A stretch of DNA of 49,973 nucleotides from an uncultured Bacteroidales bacterium (GTDB lineage: Bacteria > Bacteroidota > Bacteroidia > Bacteroidales > P3). The notes beneath the pieces were generated by a model. The model saw only the letters and a list, made by a program, of their open reading frames with translations. It made no database searches and was not told the DNA's origin. Both the position numbers and the translations under genes were made by a program. Within the stretch, counting starts at the first letter, position 1. Every line of letters starts with the position of its first letter. Below are positions 15,636 through 24,676 of the stretch, in pieces. The stretch covers positions 1 through 49,973 of the forward strand of contig ONDE01000019.1 of NCBI GenBank assembly GCA_900316515.1. The letters are read 5' to 3'.

Positions 15636-16856
15636 ATGGCTGAATACGAAATCAAGAACGGGGTTGGCATTATCCCCGAAGGTGCCAAAGAAATTGTCGA
15701 TTATGGATTCGACGGTTGTGCGGATCTTATCGAGGTGACAATACCTAACTCCGTTGTGAAAATCGGGAACCAGGCCTTCTCGGATTGCACAAACCTGAAG
15801 AAAGTTGTTATACCTGACACATTGGAAGAGATGGGGATAGCCCCTTTCAATGGCTGCTCTTCATTGCAATCCATTGTCATTCCAAAGAAAGTCAAGAAAC
15901 TCGGCAAATTCCAAGTTATCGGCGAAGGACTAAACTCCCTGAAGAGCCTTTCCATACTATGTGCCGCCAATAATATGAAAGATGGAAACCTGTTCCCGGC
16001 ATTGGAGGAACTGACATTTGGTGTTGGAATTAAGAAGTTCGACGAATGTTTCTTCAGAGACAATCATTACAACGAGAAGACAGACAACTTCGAGGAGATG
16101 GACAATTTCCCGAAACTGAAAGTCGTCAAGGTCCCTGCCGGAAAGGCCGACTACTATGCAGGACTGGTGCCCGAGAAGTACCGTGGGCTCATCGTTGAGG
16201 AAGGCGGCGAAGCGAAGCCTGCAGCGAAGAAGCCTGCCGCCAAGCCGGCCACACCGAAAAAGTCCTACAAATTGGTATTCGAGTGCCGATGCACCCTCGC
16301 CGAATGTGCCGAGATTCTTAACAACACCGAATTCGACGACCTCGGCGGCCGTATCGATTTCGAGCAGGAGTTTGGCCATCTGTCGAAAGTGACCACCAAG
16401 ACCGTCATTGCTGACACGATGAAACTCGTCGCGGTGACCGACATTACCGATGGAGAAAAGTCGATGACTATTGTCACACAACCCGAGGCGGTGGAGAAAG
16501 ACTGGGTGGAGGCCAAACTGAAACTGGAGAATGGCAAACGCTACTATATCCAGAGCTTCCAACCCAAGGGCGGAGGTTTGTTTACCAAGAACGTGAGTTT
16601 CACCGTTGAGGTTGAGAAAGGCGACTTCGACTTCACGAAACTGCAAACCATTGTGGACGGCAGCTTCTATCAGTGCTATATGACCGCCTACGACCCTGAC
16701 GCTGCCGAGGATGGCAAGGTGGTGGGCGATATGGTGGAGAACGCCATCTACGACCCATACCACATCCTCTACGACGGAAAGCAGGTCTCTGGCAAGGTGT
16801 CTGTTACACAAACCCTCCGCGGCGAGGCCTATATGTGCTTTAACTGGAAGAAATAG
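15636..16856 (+). CDS. LRR_5 repeat protein fused to a DPYHI-type domain
   Basis: Residues 1-~190 are an LRR_5 unit: cap MAEYEIKNGVGIIPEGA, about three to four repeats and the C-cap VPAGKADYYAGLVPEKYRGL. A flexible hinge of Ala, Pro and Lys follows (PAAKKPAAKPATPKK). Residues ~210-406 are a beta-rich domain with the DPYHILY motif shared with the 7111 protein. It therefore joins in one chain what 7111 and 7802 encode as neighbours. No signal peptide. It stands 31 bases after the ligase-like gene, so it is probably part of that operon. Confidence 0.8.
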   Translation: MAEYEIKNGVGIIPEGAKEIVDYGFDGCADLIEVTIPNSVVKIGNQAFSDCTNLKKVVIPDTLEEMGIAPFNGCSSLQSIVIPKKVKKLGKFQVIGEGLNSLKSLSILCAANNMKDGNLFPALEELTFGVGIKKFDECFFRDNHYNEKTDNFEEMDNFPKLKVVKVPAGKADYYAGLVPEKYRGLIVEEGGEAKPAAKKPAAKPATPKKSYKLVFECRCTLAECAEILNNTEFDDLGGRIDFEQEFGHLSKVTTKTVIADTMKLVAVTDITDGEKSMTIVTQPEAVEKDWVEAKLKLENGKRYYIQSFQPKGGGLFTKNVSFTVEVEKGDFDFTKLQTIVDGSFYQCYMTAYDPDAAEDGKVVGDMVENAIYDPYHILYDGKQVSGKVSVTQTLRGEAYMCFNWKK

Positions 16857-16906
16857 GCACTTTTATTCAAACAATCAAGCAATAACACAATCAAACAATA
16901 AGTTAT

Positions 16907-18130
16907 ATGGCAGAACTGAACATCAATGGCCGCATGCTGGTCAAGAATTTCAAGAGGCAGTTCAAGGAAGTGTTCGGCGCTTCGCTGCGCGTCTACAAAG
17001 GGCAGAACTATGCCGACGACAACCTCACCCTCGCCGCCATCCGCGCCGAAGGCTGCAAAGGTGGCGAACTAACCCTGCGCGCCAATATGCTGGTGGGCAA
17101 CTTCGAGGACAAAATGCAGGAATTGTTTGGTATCAAAGTTCAGGTGGCTGACGCTGACGACAAGAAGCTTGTTGACAACGGCCTGACTCTTGGTGCCGTA
17201 GGCCGTGGTGAGGTAAAGAAGAAAGTGGAAAAGCCCGCAGGCAGTCCGAGAGAATCAGAATCCAATGACAACCAAAAACAAGAAACAAATAACAATAATC
17301 AAATAAATAGTATAGCTATGGAAACAACCAATAAAAAACTCACGCTGAACCTTTCAGTGGATTCTTGCTATCGTATTAACCTAATTCCTATCGTTGGCGA
17401 AGAGAGCAACGAGATGGCCGACGAGATGATTGGTAATGGCGAAGTGGATTATGGCATGGCCGACGACATTGAATGCAGTCTTTGTGGCCTCGATTTGGGC
17501 GATTATCGGTTATGTTACGACTTCTATAAGTCCGACGAAGGTCCCACATGGACTGCCGACGGTGACACGCTCGAGGGCATTGACGAGAACAGCCTGGAAA
17601 TAAATATCAATAAGGGTTGGTTTGAAGAAGACGAGATTGAACCTGATGACAACTTCAAGCTTATCGACAAGCTGACCAAGGAGGCGGGGAATGACGAAGA
17701 CACTACCGAGTTTTACAATAATATCATGGCGCGACACAACGAAGGTGTCGACGACGAGCATGTGGACATCATCAAGGATGCCATCTGCTGCCGCATGAGG
17801 CAGGTGGCTGAGAAACTGGCAGAAGAGGGTTTGATTGACAATCCCGAAGAGGCAAGATTTATTCTGCAGTTCGGCGAAGCAAACTGCTGCGAATACAGTT
17901 TCGATATAACGGTTGACGGTGACTTCAATCCCGAACACCTCCACACCCTCAATTGCGAAGAATGGAACGACTGCAACGGGCTGAGCGAGGTGATGTTCCA
18001 GCATTGGCCCGATAGGTCGTGTGAGTTTGTCATTTATGGGAACACCTTGTATCACGGTACGTGCGAGGGTTCTGAAGGCTTCAACTACCAAGCCGACATC
18101 GTGAACTGCGATTTGGAGAGTTTGATGTAA
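16907..18130 (+). CDS. Two-domain protein with N-terminal duplication
   Basis: Residues 1-100 hold two copies of a ~45-residue unit: MLVKNFKRQFKEVFG with ADDNLTLAAIR, then MLVGNFEDKMQELFG with VDNGLTLGAVGR. I have seen similar units in bacterial hypothetical proteins but know no function. Residues 101-137 are a Lys/Glu/Asn linker whose DNA is AT-rich and looks like a former spacer, and an ATG at 17318 could start a second protein (METTNKKLTLNLSVD). Residues 138-407 are an acidic domain; its last ~80 residues may be a distant version of the DPYHI domain (F-x-I-T-V-x-GDF, later YG). It reads as two genes fused in frame. Confidence 0.7.
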   Translation: MAELNINGRMLVKNFKRQFKEVFGASLRVYKGQNYADDNLTLAAIRAEGCKGGELTLRANMLVGNFEDKMQELFGIKVQVADADDKKLVDNGLTLGAVGRGEVKKKVEKPAGSPRESESNDNQKQETNNNNQINSIAMETTNKKLTLNLSVDSCYRINLIPIVGEESNEMADEMIGNGEVDYGMADDIECSLCGLDLGDYRLCYDFYKSDEGPTWTADGDTLEGIDENSLEININKGWFEEDEIEPDDNFKLIDKLTKEAGNDEDTTEFYNNIMARHNEGVDDEHVDIIKDAICCRMRQVAEKLAEEGLIDNPEEARFILQFGEANCCEYSFDITVDGDFNPEHLHTLNCEEWNDCNGLSEVMFQHWPDRSCEFVIYGNTLYHGTCEGSEGFNYQADIVNCDLESLM

Positions 18131-18198
18131 TAATAGAAAAATAGGAAGCAGCCGAAAATCCTAAAAGAGAGTAGGCGAAATTTAAAACAATATTTATT

Positions 18199-18618
18199 AT
18201 GGCAAAGGTTTACAAAGGACGTTATACCAACAGTAGCGACCAGATTTTCACTATAGAGAACGGCAATGTATACAAAGGCCGATATACAAACAGCAGCGAC
18301 CAGATACTAAAAGTAGAGAACGGCAATGTATACAAAGGCCGATATACCAACAGCGGCGACCAGATACTAAAAGTAGAGAACGGCAATGTATACAAAGGCC
18401 GCTACACCAACAGTAGTGACCAAATACTTAAGATTGAGAACGGCAATGTATACAAAGGCCGCTACAGCAACAGCAGTGACCAGATATTAAAAGTAGAGAA
18501 TGGCAATGTGTACAAGGGCCGCTACACCAACAGCAGTGACCAAATCATGATAATTGAAGGTCCTATCACTATTGCCGAATTTGCCGCTATCTGGTATGCA
18601 TACAACTACATGTGGTAA
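18199..18618 (+). CDS. Tandem 20-residue repeat protein (VYKGRYTNSSDQI)
   Basis: After Met-Ala-Lys come six 20-residue repeats (18208-18567, 60 bases each) with the pattern VYKGRYTNSSDQI followed by a KVENGN-type end. The repeat suggests a small beta-solenoid or beta-flower fold. The tail TIAEFAAIWYAYNYMW is hydrophobic and aromatic but too short to be called a membrane helix. DNA identity between units is high, so unit number can change by slippage. The stop is one base before the ATG of the DUF2779 gene (TAAGATG), so the two are translationally linked. Function unknown. Confidence 0.85.
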   Translation: MAKVYKGRYTNSSDQIFTIENGNVYKGRYTNSSDQILKVENGNVYKGRYTNSGDQILKVENGNVYKGRYTNSSDQILKIENGNVYKGRYSNSSDQILKVENGNVYKGRYTNSSDQIMIIEGPITIAEFAAIWYAYNYMW

Positions 18619-18619
18619 G

Positions 18620-20155
18620 ATGAACAAACTCTCTAAATCGCGGTACACGGCTTTCTGCCAGTGTCCGAAGAATCTGTGGCTCGGAGTCTACCGTCCGGAG
18701 TACGCTCTGGAGGTGGACTCCATGACCCAGGCACGTTTTGACCAAGGCGTCGAGTTGGGCAACAATGCCAAGAAACTCTTCCCTGGAACTGTTGACGTCA
18801 CCACCCACAACTCCGACGGCAGTCTCGATATCGCCGCCATGATAGATAAGACACGCCATCTGATGGATAATGGTACTGAATGCATCGCCGAGGCGGCATT
18901 TTTCCACGACGGCTGCTACTGCGCCGTCGACCTGCTGCGCCGTGATGGTGACGGATGGGCTCTCTACGAGGTGAAGAGCAGCACCACCAAGGATGAGGAT
19001 GGCAAGAAAGCAAAACTGAACAAATACCTGCCCGACATAGCCTATCAGACCTGGTTGTTGCGACAGTGCGGTATCAACGTCACCGGCATCAATCTCGTGT
19101 GCCTCAACAGCGACTATGTGTATCATAATAAATTAGACATTCAGCAGTTGTTCGCCATCATCGACATGCGTGAGGCTATAGAGAAAGAGTTGGCAAAGGT
19201 TCCTCTGCAAGTACCCAAAGCCATGCAGGTACTGGCGATGGAACAGGAACCCGAACGTGACCTGTCGAAAAACTGCAACAAACCTTACCGTTGCTCGTTC
19301 TGGAAATACTGCACCCGCCACCTGCCAGACCATTCGGTGTTTGACGTCTATGGTGGCAACACGAATAGCAAAGGTCCCGACCGCTTCTTTTTTGACGAAA
19401 AACTCAAGCACTACCAAGCAGGCCGTGTGTCTTATGACCAGCTTGTCGACCAACCTCTGGGACGAATCCAGCGACTGCAGGTGGAACAGAAACCGTATAT
19501 CGACCCTGACGGCATACGTCGTTTCCTCGACAAGTTGAGCTATCCTCTCTATTTCCTCGACTTCGAGACCATGCAGGACCTGATACCGCGGTATGAGGGC
19601 ACACATCCTTCCATGCAGATAACCTTCCAGTATTCGCTGCACATCAAAAGAAGCGCCGAAGCCAAGTTCGAGCATCGCTATTACCTCGCCCCAAACGACG
19701 TCTATGACCCACGTCCCCTTCTGGTCAAACAGCTCTGTGAAGATATTCCTATGGGAGTATGCACCACAGCATACAACAAGAATTTCGAGTGTGGCCGTCT
19801 GAGAGAGCTTGCCACCGCCTTCCCCAAATATGCGGACCATCTGCTTGACATAGCCGACCATATCGTTGACCTCATCGACCCCTTCCGTAACGGCTACTAC
19901 TATCTGCCTGCCATGAAAGGATCGTTCAGCATCAAGAAAGTGCTGCCCGCCTTGTTTCCTAACGACAAGACCCTGAACTACGAGAACCTTAACGGCACAG
20001 TGAAGAATGGTGGCGAAGCGATGACCATCTTCCCACAGATACAATACATGTCCCCCGCCGAAGCCGCCGCCACCCGCAGATCACTTCTCAAATACTGCAA
20101 ACTCGACACCTGGGCAATGGTGAAGGTGTGGGAGAAGTTGAAAAGTTTGGTGTAA
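18620..20155 (+). CDS. DUF2779 protein: Cas4/RecB-like nuclease plus RNase H-fold domain
   Basis: ATG 18620 gives a 511-residue protein that starts LSKSRYTAFCQCPKNLWL, the usual DUF2779 opening. Cys13 and Cys15, with the cluster CNKPYRCSFWKYC near residue 220, could bind an Fe-S cluster as in Cas4/AddB-type nucleases. EVK at 117-119 fits a PD-(D/E)XK active site. FLDFET around 314 starts a DEDD/RNase H-like exonuclease domain, and the C-terminal YCKLDTWAM fits its last acidic motif. A C-terminal relic of a paralogue lies at 27261-27353, and an N-terminal copy fronts the ion channel at 3330. A nucleic-acid defence or processing role is inferred. Confidence 0.85.
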   Translation: MNKLSKSRYTAFCQCPKNLWLGVYRPEYALEVDSMTQARFDQGVELGNNAKKLFPGTVDVTTHNSDGSLDIAAMIDKTRHLMDNGTECIAEAAFFHDGCYCAVDLLRRDGDGWALYEVKSSTTKDEDGKKAKLNKYLPDIAYQTWLLRQCGINVTGINLVCLNSDYVYHNKLDIQQLFAIIDMREAIEKELAKVPLQVPKAMQVLAMEQEPERDLSKNCNKPYRCSFWKYCTRHLPDHSVFDVYGGNTNSKGPDRFFFDEKLKHYQAGRVSYDQLVDQPLGRIQRLQVEQKPYIDPDGIRRFLDKLSYPLYFLDFETMQDLIPRYEGTHPSMQITFQYSLHIKRSAEAKFEHRYYLAPNDVYDPRPLLVKQLCEDIPMGVCTTAYNKNFECGRLRELATAFPKYADHLLDIADHIVDLIDPFRNGYYYLPAMKGSFSIKKVLPALFPNDKTLNYENLNGTVKNGGEAMTIFPQIQYMSPAEAAATRRSLLKYCKLDTWAMVKVWEKLKSLV

Positions 20156-20266
20156 AACAAAAAAAGAACACATACCTTACCTTCATATCCAGATTGGCGG
20201 ACTCCGATGGGCATGAAGAATGTTGTTAAAAACAGGTGTTGAAGTTCCATTTAAACTACAATTATT

Positions 20267-22603
20267 ATGAAAACAATAATTATCAAGTTGTCCGACACTA
20301 CACAGTGGAATGAAAAAAATGAAGAAGTTAATTATCGTGACGAAAGTCAAAAAAGATTAAAAACTTACAGTGAAGCTAAACAGGGTCAAAAGGCAATCTT
20401 CAGTTTAGCTAATGGTGAAGGTTTTATTTTTGCGGATATTGAAAAATGGGATGGGAATAGTTATACCTTACATTGTAATAATGCCAAATGTATTAAAATC
20501 CCATTAAAAGATTTTAACCGCATCAACGCGATTCAACCTGAAATAAATGGCGCAAAAATGAGAATGTCCTTTAGACCTTTTTGGACCGATATAGATGTAC
20601 CAAATGTAATTAATGAAATAAATGGGGAAAAATATGTTAGGTATTATATTGTCGATGATAATTACAAATCTAAGATTACGAAGTCACCATGTAAAGACAG
20701 AATAATTATTGTTAAAAATAATATAGTTCATAGAATAGAAAATTACGCAGGTCCTCAACCTTTATCGTTAGGGAAAAGTTTACCGGATATTTTGGAGCAA
20801 TTCAAAAGTACTAAAAATATTAATAAGGTAAAAGAAACATTTCGAACAATAAATGAAAAGTTAGGTGAAGGTGATTATTATGAATTCCCTTCGTTTGATG
20901 AGTATTATGATCGTTTTTTTAACAAAAGAGTATTGTCTGCAAAGACGATTACGACAAACGACAAACAGAATAACGGAATAGGCTCTGACAAAAACCGGTT
21001 ACAAAAGGCACCATCCTCTGACGCAACAAGCCTTCCTCTTAATCTTATCCTATACGGTCCTCCAGGAACTGGAAAAACATACAATACACTGTATAAGGCA
21101 CTTGAGATTATCAAAGGGAAGGATTTAATCAAAGACAAGACTTTTGAAGAGTTAAAACCGATTTTTGACAATTTGGTGTCGAAGGGGCAAATTGTTTTCA
21201 CCACATTCCATCAATCAATGAGCTATGAGGATTTCATTGAAGGAATAAAGCCGAAAACAGAAATGGGTAGTGTGAGCTACGAGGTGCAACCAGGAATATT
21301 CAAGCAGATATGTGAAAATGCGAAAAAAATATCGGTCGCTAACAAATCAATGGGAAAGGTTGATTTCAAAACGACAAGAGTTTTCAAGATGTCATTGGGT
21401 GAAAAGGATAAAGACGCTGACGCTATTTTCAGATATTGTGTAGACAACGATGTTATTGCATTAGGCTGGGGTAAAGCAATCAACTTTAGCAAATGTAAAA
21501 AAAGAGCCGATTTTCAAAAGTTGGATTCAACATGGGGAGCTGCAGCGCTTGAAATATTTAAAGAATGGATGAAAAAAGGTGATATCGTCCTTATATCTGA
21601 TGGAACAAAAGAAGTTAAAGGCATAGCACAAGTGACCGGTGAATATGAATTCAGAGATGATCCATCTATAGATATGCATCAGTTTAGGAGAGTAAAATGG
21701 TTATATACAGGAGACAACATACCTGTTTCCAAACTTTATGACAAGAATTTGAGCCAGCAAAGTATCTATGGTTTTTACAAGGAGAAGAATGGCATTGTCA
21801 ATAATGGTGGAATCAAGGTTGATGTTTTAAATGAAATAATCACAGGAGAGGTCAACGAAAAGAAACAAGACAATTACGTCCTTATCATTGACGAAATCAA
21901 CCGAGGTAATGTGTCGCAGATATTTGGTGAACTAATTACACTCATTGAAAAAGACAAACGTATAGGCAAGAAAGAAGCGCTATCTGTCACACTACCATAT
22001 TCTCAAACATCTTTTGGAGTACCTGACAATCTCTATATAATTGGCACGATGAACACTGCCGACCGCAGCGTAGAGGCACTGGATACAGCATTGCGCCGTC
22101 GTTTTTCATTTGAGGAGATGATGCCGAACCCGGAATTGTTGGGAGAAACTAAAGTTGCGGATATAAAACTAAAAGAGTTGTTAATAACTATAAACAAGCG
22201 CATTGTCGCTTTGAAAGACCGAGAACACCAAATCGGTCATAGTTACTTTATGGACTGTCCTGACGATGAAAAGGCAGCAGAAATATGGCTTAATAACGTC
22301 TTCAAAGATAAAATCATTCCACTGCTACAAGAGTATTTCTATGGCGATTACAAGAAGATTTACTATGTGTTGGGTGGTGGATTTGTAAAAATAGTTTCCG
22401 AAGATAATATATTTGCTGTTAATATTAGGGACGATTTTGATATAGACGAAAAAACACAAAGGTATGAAATCAAATCAAGTGATGAAATCCAGATTGGAGA
22501 GGCTGTTAATACCTTGATGGGAATCGAAAGAAAAAATGATAGCGGTATACCTGATAAACAAGAATCAGAAACAGGCGAAGAATCTGAAGAAAGTAAACAT
22601 TGA
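20267..22603 (+). CDS. mcrB: McrB-type AAA+ restriction ATPase with EVE-like insertion
   Basis: The 778-residue protein has an N-terminal region of ~255 residues that I cannot assign, probably the target-reading domain. The McrB AAA+ core follows: Walker A GPPGTGKT at 264-271, the McrB segment TTFHQSMSYEDFIEG, Walker B with DEINRG at 542-547, and NTADRS with the arginine pair LRRRF. Between Walker A and B, residues ~366-525 form an inserted domain (ALGWGKAINFS, KKGDIVLISDG) resembling the EVE/PUA family that binds modified bases. The gene is clearly more AT-rich than its neighbours, a sign of transfer. With McrC it would cut DNA containing modified bases (type IV restriction). Confidence 0.9.
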   Translation: MKTIIIKLSDTTQWNEKNEEVNYRDESQKRLKTYSEAKQGQKAIFSLANGEGFIFADIEKWDGNSYTLHCNNAKCIKIPLKDFNRINAIQPEINGAKMRMSFRPFWTDIDVPNVINEINGEKYVRYYIVDDNYKSKITKSPCKDRIIIVKNNIVHRIENYAGPQPLSLGKSLPDILEQFKSTKNINKVKETFRTINEKLGEGDYYEFPSFDEYYDRFFNKRVLSAKTITTNDKQNNGIGSDKNRLQKAPSSDATSLPLNLILYGPPGTGKTYNTLYKALEIIKGKDLIKDKTFEELKPIFDNLVSKGQIVFTTFHQSMSYEDFIEGIKPKTEMGSVSYEVQPGIFKQICENAKKISVANKSMGKVDFKTTRVFKMSLGEKDKDADAIFRYCVDNDVIALGWGKAINFSKCKKRADFQKLDSTWGAAALEIFKEWMKKGDIVLISDGTKEVKGIAQVTGEYEFRDDPSIDMHQFRRVKWLYTGDNIPVSKLYDKNLSQQSIYGFYKEKNGIVNNGGIKVDVLNEIITGEVNEKKQDNYVLIIDEINRGNVSQIFGELITLIEKDKRIGKKEALSVTLPYSQTSFGVPDNLYIIGTMNTADRSVEALDTALRRRFSFEEMMPNPELLGETKVADIKLKELLITINKRIVALKDREHQIGHSYFMDCPDDEKAAEIWLNNVFKDKIIPLLQEYFYGDYKKIYYVLGGGFVKIVSEDNIFAVNIRDDFDIDEKTQRYEIKSSDEIQIGEAVNTLMGIERKNDSGIPDKQESETGEESEESKH

Positions 22604-22638
22604 GTTAAATCCCACCCTTCATCAGAAATCATCGCACG

Positions 22639-23928
22639 ATGAAAATCATTAATATATTCGAACACGGCTTTCTGCCAGTAGGAGAGAATGGTTTCACCGA
22701 GAACCATTTCAACCTACTGGAAAAATACATTGAAGGGCAAAAACTGAAAAAACAGAAAACGAATCTGTTCGAATCTTCGCGCGAAAAGGGTAAAAACGGC
22801 ATACGGTTCAAACAGTATGTGGGTGTGGTGGTGGTAAAAGATTTGACCATCTATGTATTGCCAAAAGCAGACAAAGAAAAAGAAGGAGCCAACGAAGATC
22901 TGTGGAGAAACCGACTAACTTACATGCTCTCGCAGGTCTATAAACTCAACGTACAGACAACAGCCCCCACCAACCTACAATGGAGACCTAATGTGCTACT
23001 TAACATCTTCCTCAAAAAATTCTTGGAAGAGGTGGCAGTCCTTCTTAATCGGGGACTCATCAAAACCTACCAAAAAACCGAGGGCAACCGCAATGCCTTA
23101 AAGGGCAAGCTGATGTTCAACAAGCAGATGGTCGTTAATTGCGCACATCAGGAACGATTCTATGTGCGTTATACCACCTACGACTATAACCACATACTCA
23201 ACCGCATTATCCGTCAAGCATTACTGGCCATTCAAGACATTACAAACAGTTCCGATATAAAAGGGCGTGCCACTTCCATGCTGTTTAACTTTCCGGAACT
23301 GGAAGAAATTCCTGTTATTCCAGAACTTTTCTCCCGACTGGTTTACGACCGCAAAAGCGAGGATTATCGCAATGCCGTCAAACTGGCCGAAATGATTCTG
23401 CTCAACTACTCCCCCGATCTGCATCACGGCAGCAACCACGTATGGACCATGATGTTCGATATGAACAAATTATGGGAAGAATTCATCTTTATCTCCCTTC
23501 GTCGTCAATTAAATGAATCTGATGTAACGGCACAGAGCAGCAGGTTTTTATGGCGCAGCGACAATAACAAGAAGGCCATCAAGGCAGATATCATAATAAA
23601 GAAAAAACAGAACAACGAAGAAAAAACCTTTGTTATGGATACCAAATGGAAGATGCCACGATATGATGGTAAAATTGTGCCTTCCGATGGAGACCTACAC
23701 CAAATGTATGTCTATCTACATGAGTATGGCGATGTAAATAAAGTGGCGTTACTATATCCCGATCCCGGTGAAGGGGAAAATATATATGGCTTTTTTGAAA
23801 ATGACAACAAAAGCTGCGATATGATTTTTTTGCCTTGCAAAGTTTTTGAAAATAACAATTCAACTAACGAAAGTCAGTGTTGGCAAAAAGAAATTGTTTC
23901 ACGAGTAGAAGTTTGGTTAAACAACTAA
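22639..23928 (+). CDS. mcrC: McrC-type restriction endonuclease subunit
   Basis: The 429-residue protein has the McrC layout: an N-terminal part that docks on the McrB ring (opening INIFEHGFLP) and a C-terminal PD-(D/E)XK nuclease with the acidic residue in IKADIIIKKK (near 315) and the DTKWK core near 333. It lies 35 bases after mcrB on the same strand and shares its AT-rich composition, so the pair was probably acquired together. The full length and catalytic residues suggest it is active. Confidence 0.88.
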   Translation: MKIINIFEHGFLPVGENGFTENHFNLLEKYIEGQKLKKQKTNLFESSREKGKNGIRFKQYVGVVVVKDLTIYVLPKADKEKEGANEDLWRNRLTYMLSQVYKLNVQTTAPTNLQWRPNVLLNIFLKKFLEEVAVLLNRGLIKTYQKTEGNRNALKGKLMFNKQMVVNCAHQERFYVRYTTYDYNHILNRIIRQALLAIQDITNSSDIKGRATSMLFNFPELEEIPVIPELFSRLVYDRKSEDYRNAVKLAEMILLNYSPDLHHGSNHVWTMMFDMNKLWEEFIFISLRRQLNESDVTAQSSRFLWRSDNNKKAIKADIIIKKKQNNEEKTFVMDTKWKMPRYDGKIVPSDGDLHQMYVYLHEYGDVNKVALLYPDPGEGENIYGFFENDNKSCDMIFLPCKVFENNNSTNESQCWQKEIVSRVEVWLNN

Positions 23929-23947
23929 GTAACAGTAGCACTGGCGA

Positions 23948-24030
23948 CTCGCAGAAAGAGCGAGAAGGATTTTTGATATAAATAAAGGCGTTTTAACATT
24001 TATATCGAAAAAAATGCTTATATTTGTGCC
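23948..24030 (+). pseudogene. Tail of the 12416 gene plus its downstream promoter, copy 2
   Basis: CTCGCAGAAAGAGCGAG and the following bases encode the same QKEREGFLI end and stop as the 12416 gene, then the same spacer and a -7 box TATATTTG (24019-24026). Identity with 12724-12808 is about 90% by hand count. The rest of the gene is missing. The copied promoter now precedes the LRR_5 gene at 24055. Confidence 0.85.
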
Positions 24031-24054
24031 ATAACAATCAAAAGTATTAGAATT

Positions 24055-24657
24055 ATGGTTATTCATGAAAATGGATTGTCGTACAGCGTGATCAACGAAC
24101 ACGACGTGAAGGTTATGGGGTTCTATCCGCGACGGGAGGAGAAGGCACGCATCGTTATCCCGCCGCATGTGGAAGGCTACCGCGTGGCGGTGATAGGCAA
24201 GAAGGCGTTCTACGAGTGCACGAAACTGCGCCAGGTGGTGCTGCCGGCTTATCTCCACACCATCGAGGAGGAGGCCTTCGGGTTGTGCGACAAACTCGAG
24301 GACATCGTGCTGCCCGAGAGTGTCAGACAGATAGGTAAAGGTGCCTTCGAGGGTACGCTAGCACTGCAGAAAGTCGTATTACCCCGCAATCTCACCGCTC
24401 TGCCCGAAGCGTTGTTCTACGACAGCGCCGTGAGCGATGTGACACTACCCGACAACATCAACGAGATTCCCGCCGCCTGCTTCTACGACTGCCGCAACCT
24501 GCGCCGCATCGTGCTACCCGCCACAGTCACAAGTGTAGCACCCGACGCATTCCACTACTGCATGAATCTTGAAGAAGTCGTTGCCCCCAAAAGCATCGAC
24601 CACATCGAGATGTTCGACGGCGAAAAGGAATGGCAAATAAAACCTTTAAAACGATAG
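24055..24657 (+). CDS. LRR_5 (BspA-like) repeat protein, 200 aa
   Basis: A short LRR_5 protein with about six repeats (VIGKKAFYECTKL, IEEEAFGLCDKL, IGKGAFEGTLAL and others). The opening (VIHENGLSYSVINEHDVKVMG) differs from the NGxGIIPEGT caps of the other members, and the C-cap is also missing. No signal peptide. Its codon use is GC-rich, unlike mcrBC just upstream. The promoter is the copied segment at 23948-24030. The Api92-like gene follows after 19 bases. Confidence 0.8.
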   Translation: MVIHENGLSYSVINEHDVKVMGFYPRREEKARIVIPPHVEGYRVAVIGKKAFYECTKLRQVVLPAYLHTIEEEAFGLCDKLEDIVLPESVRQIGKGAFEGTLALQKVVLPRNLTALPEALFYDSAVSDVTLPDNINEIPAACFYDCRNLRRIVLPATVTSVAPDAFHYCMNLEEVVAPKSIDHIEMFDGEKEWQIKPLKR

Positions 24658-24676
24658 ACATTACACGCTGTACAAT

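Noticed and set aside
18208..18567. 60-base regular repeats that could look like a CRISPR array
   Set aside because: The units are contiguous, in frame and code for a 20-residue protein repeat; there are no unique spacers and no cas genes.
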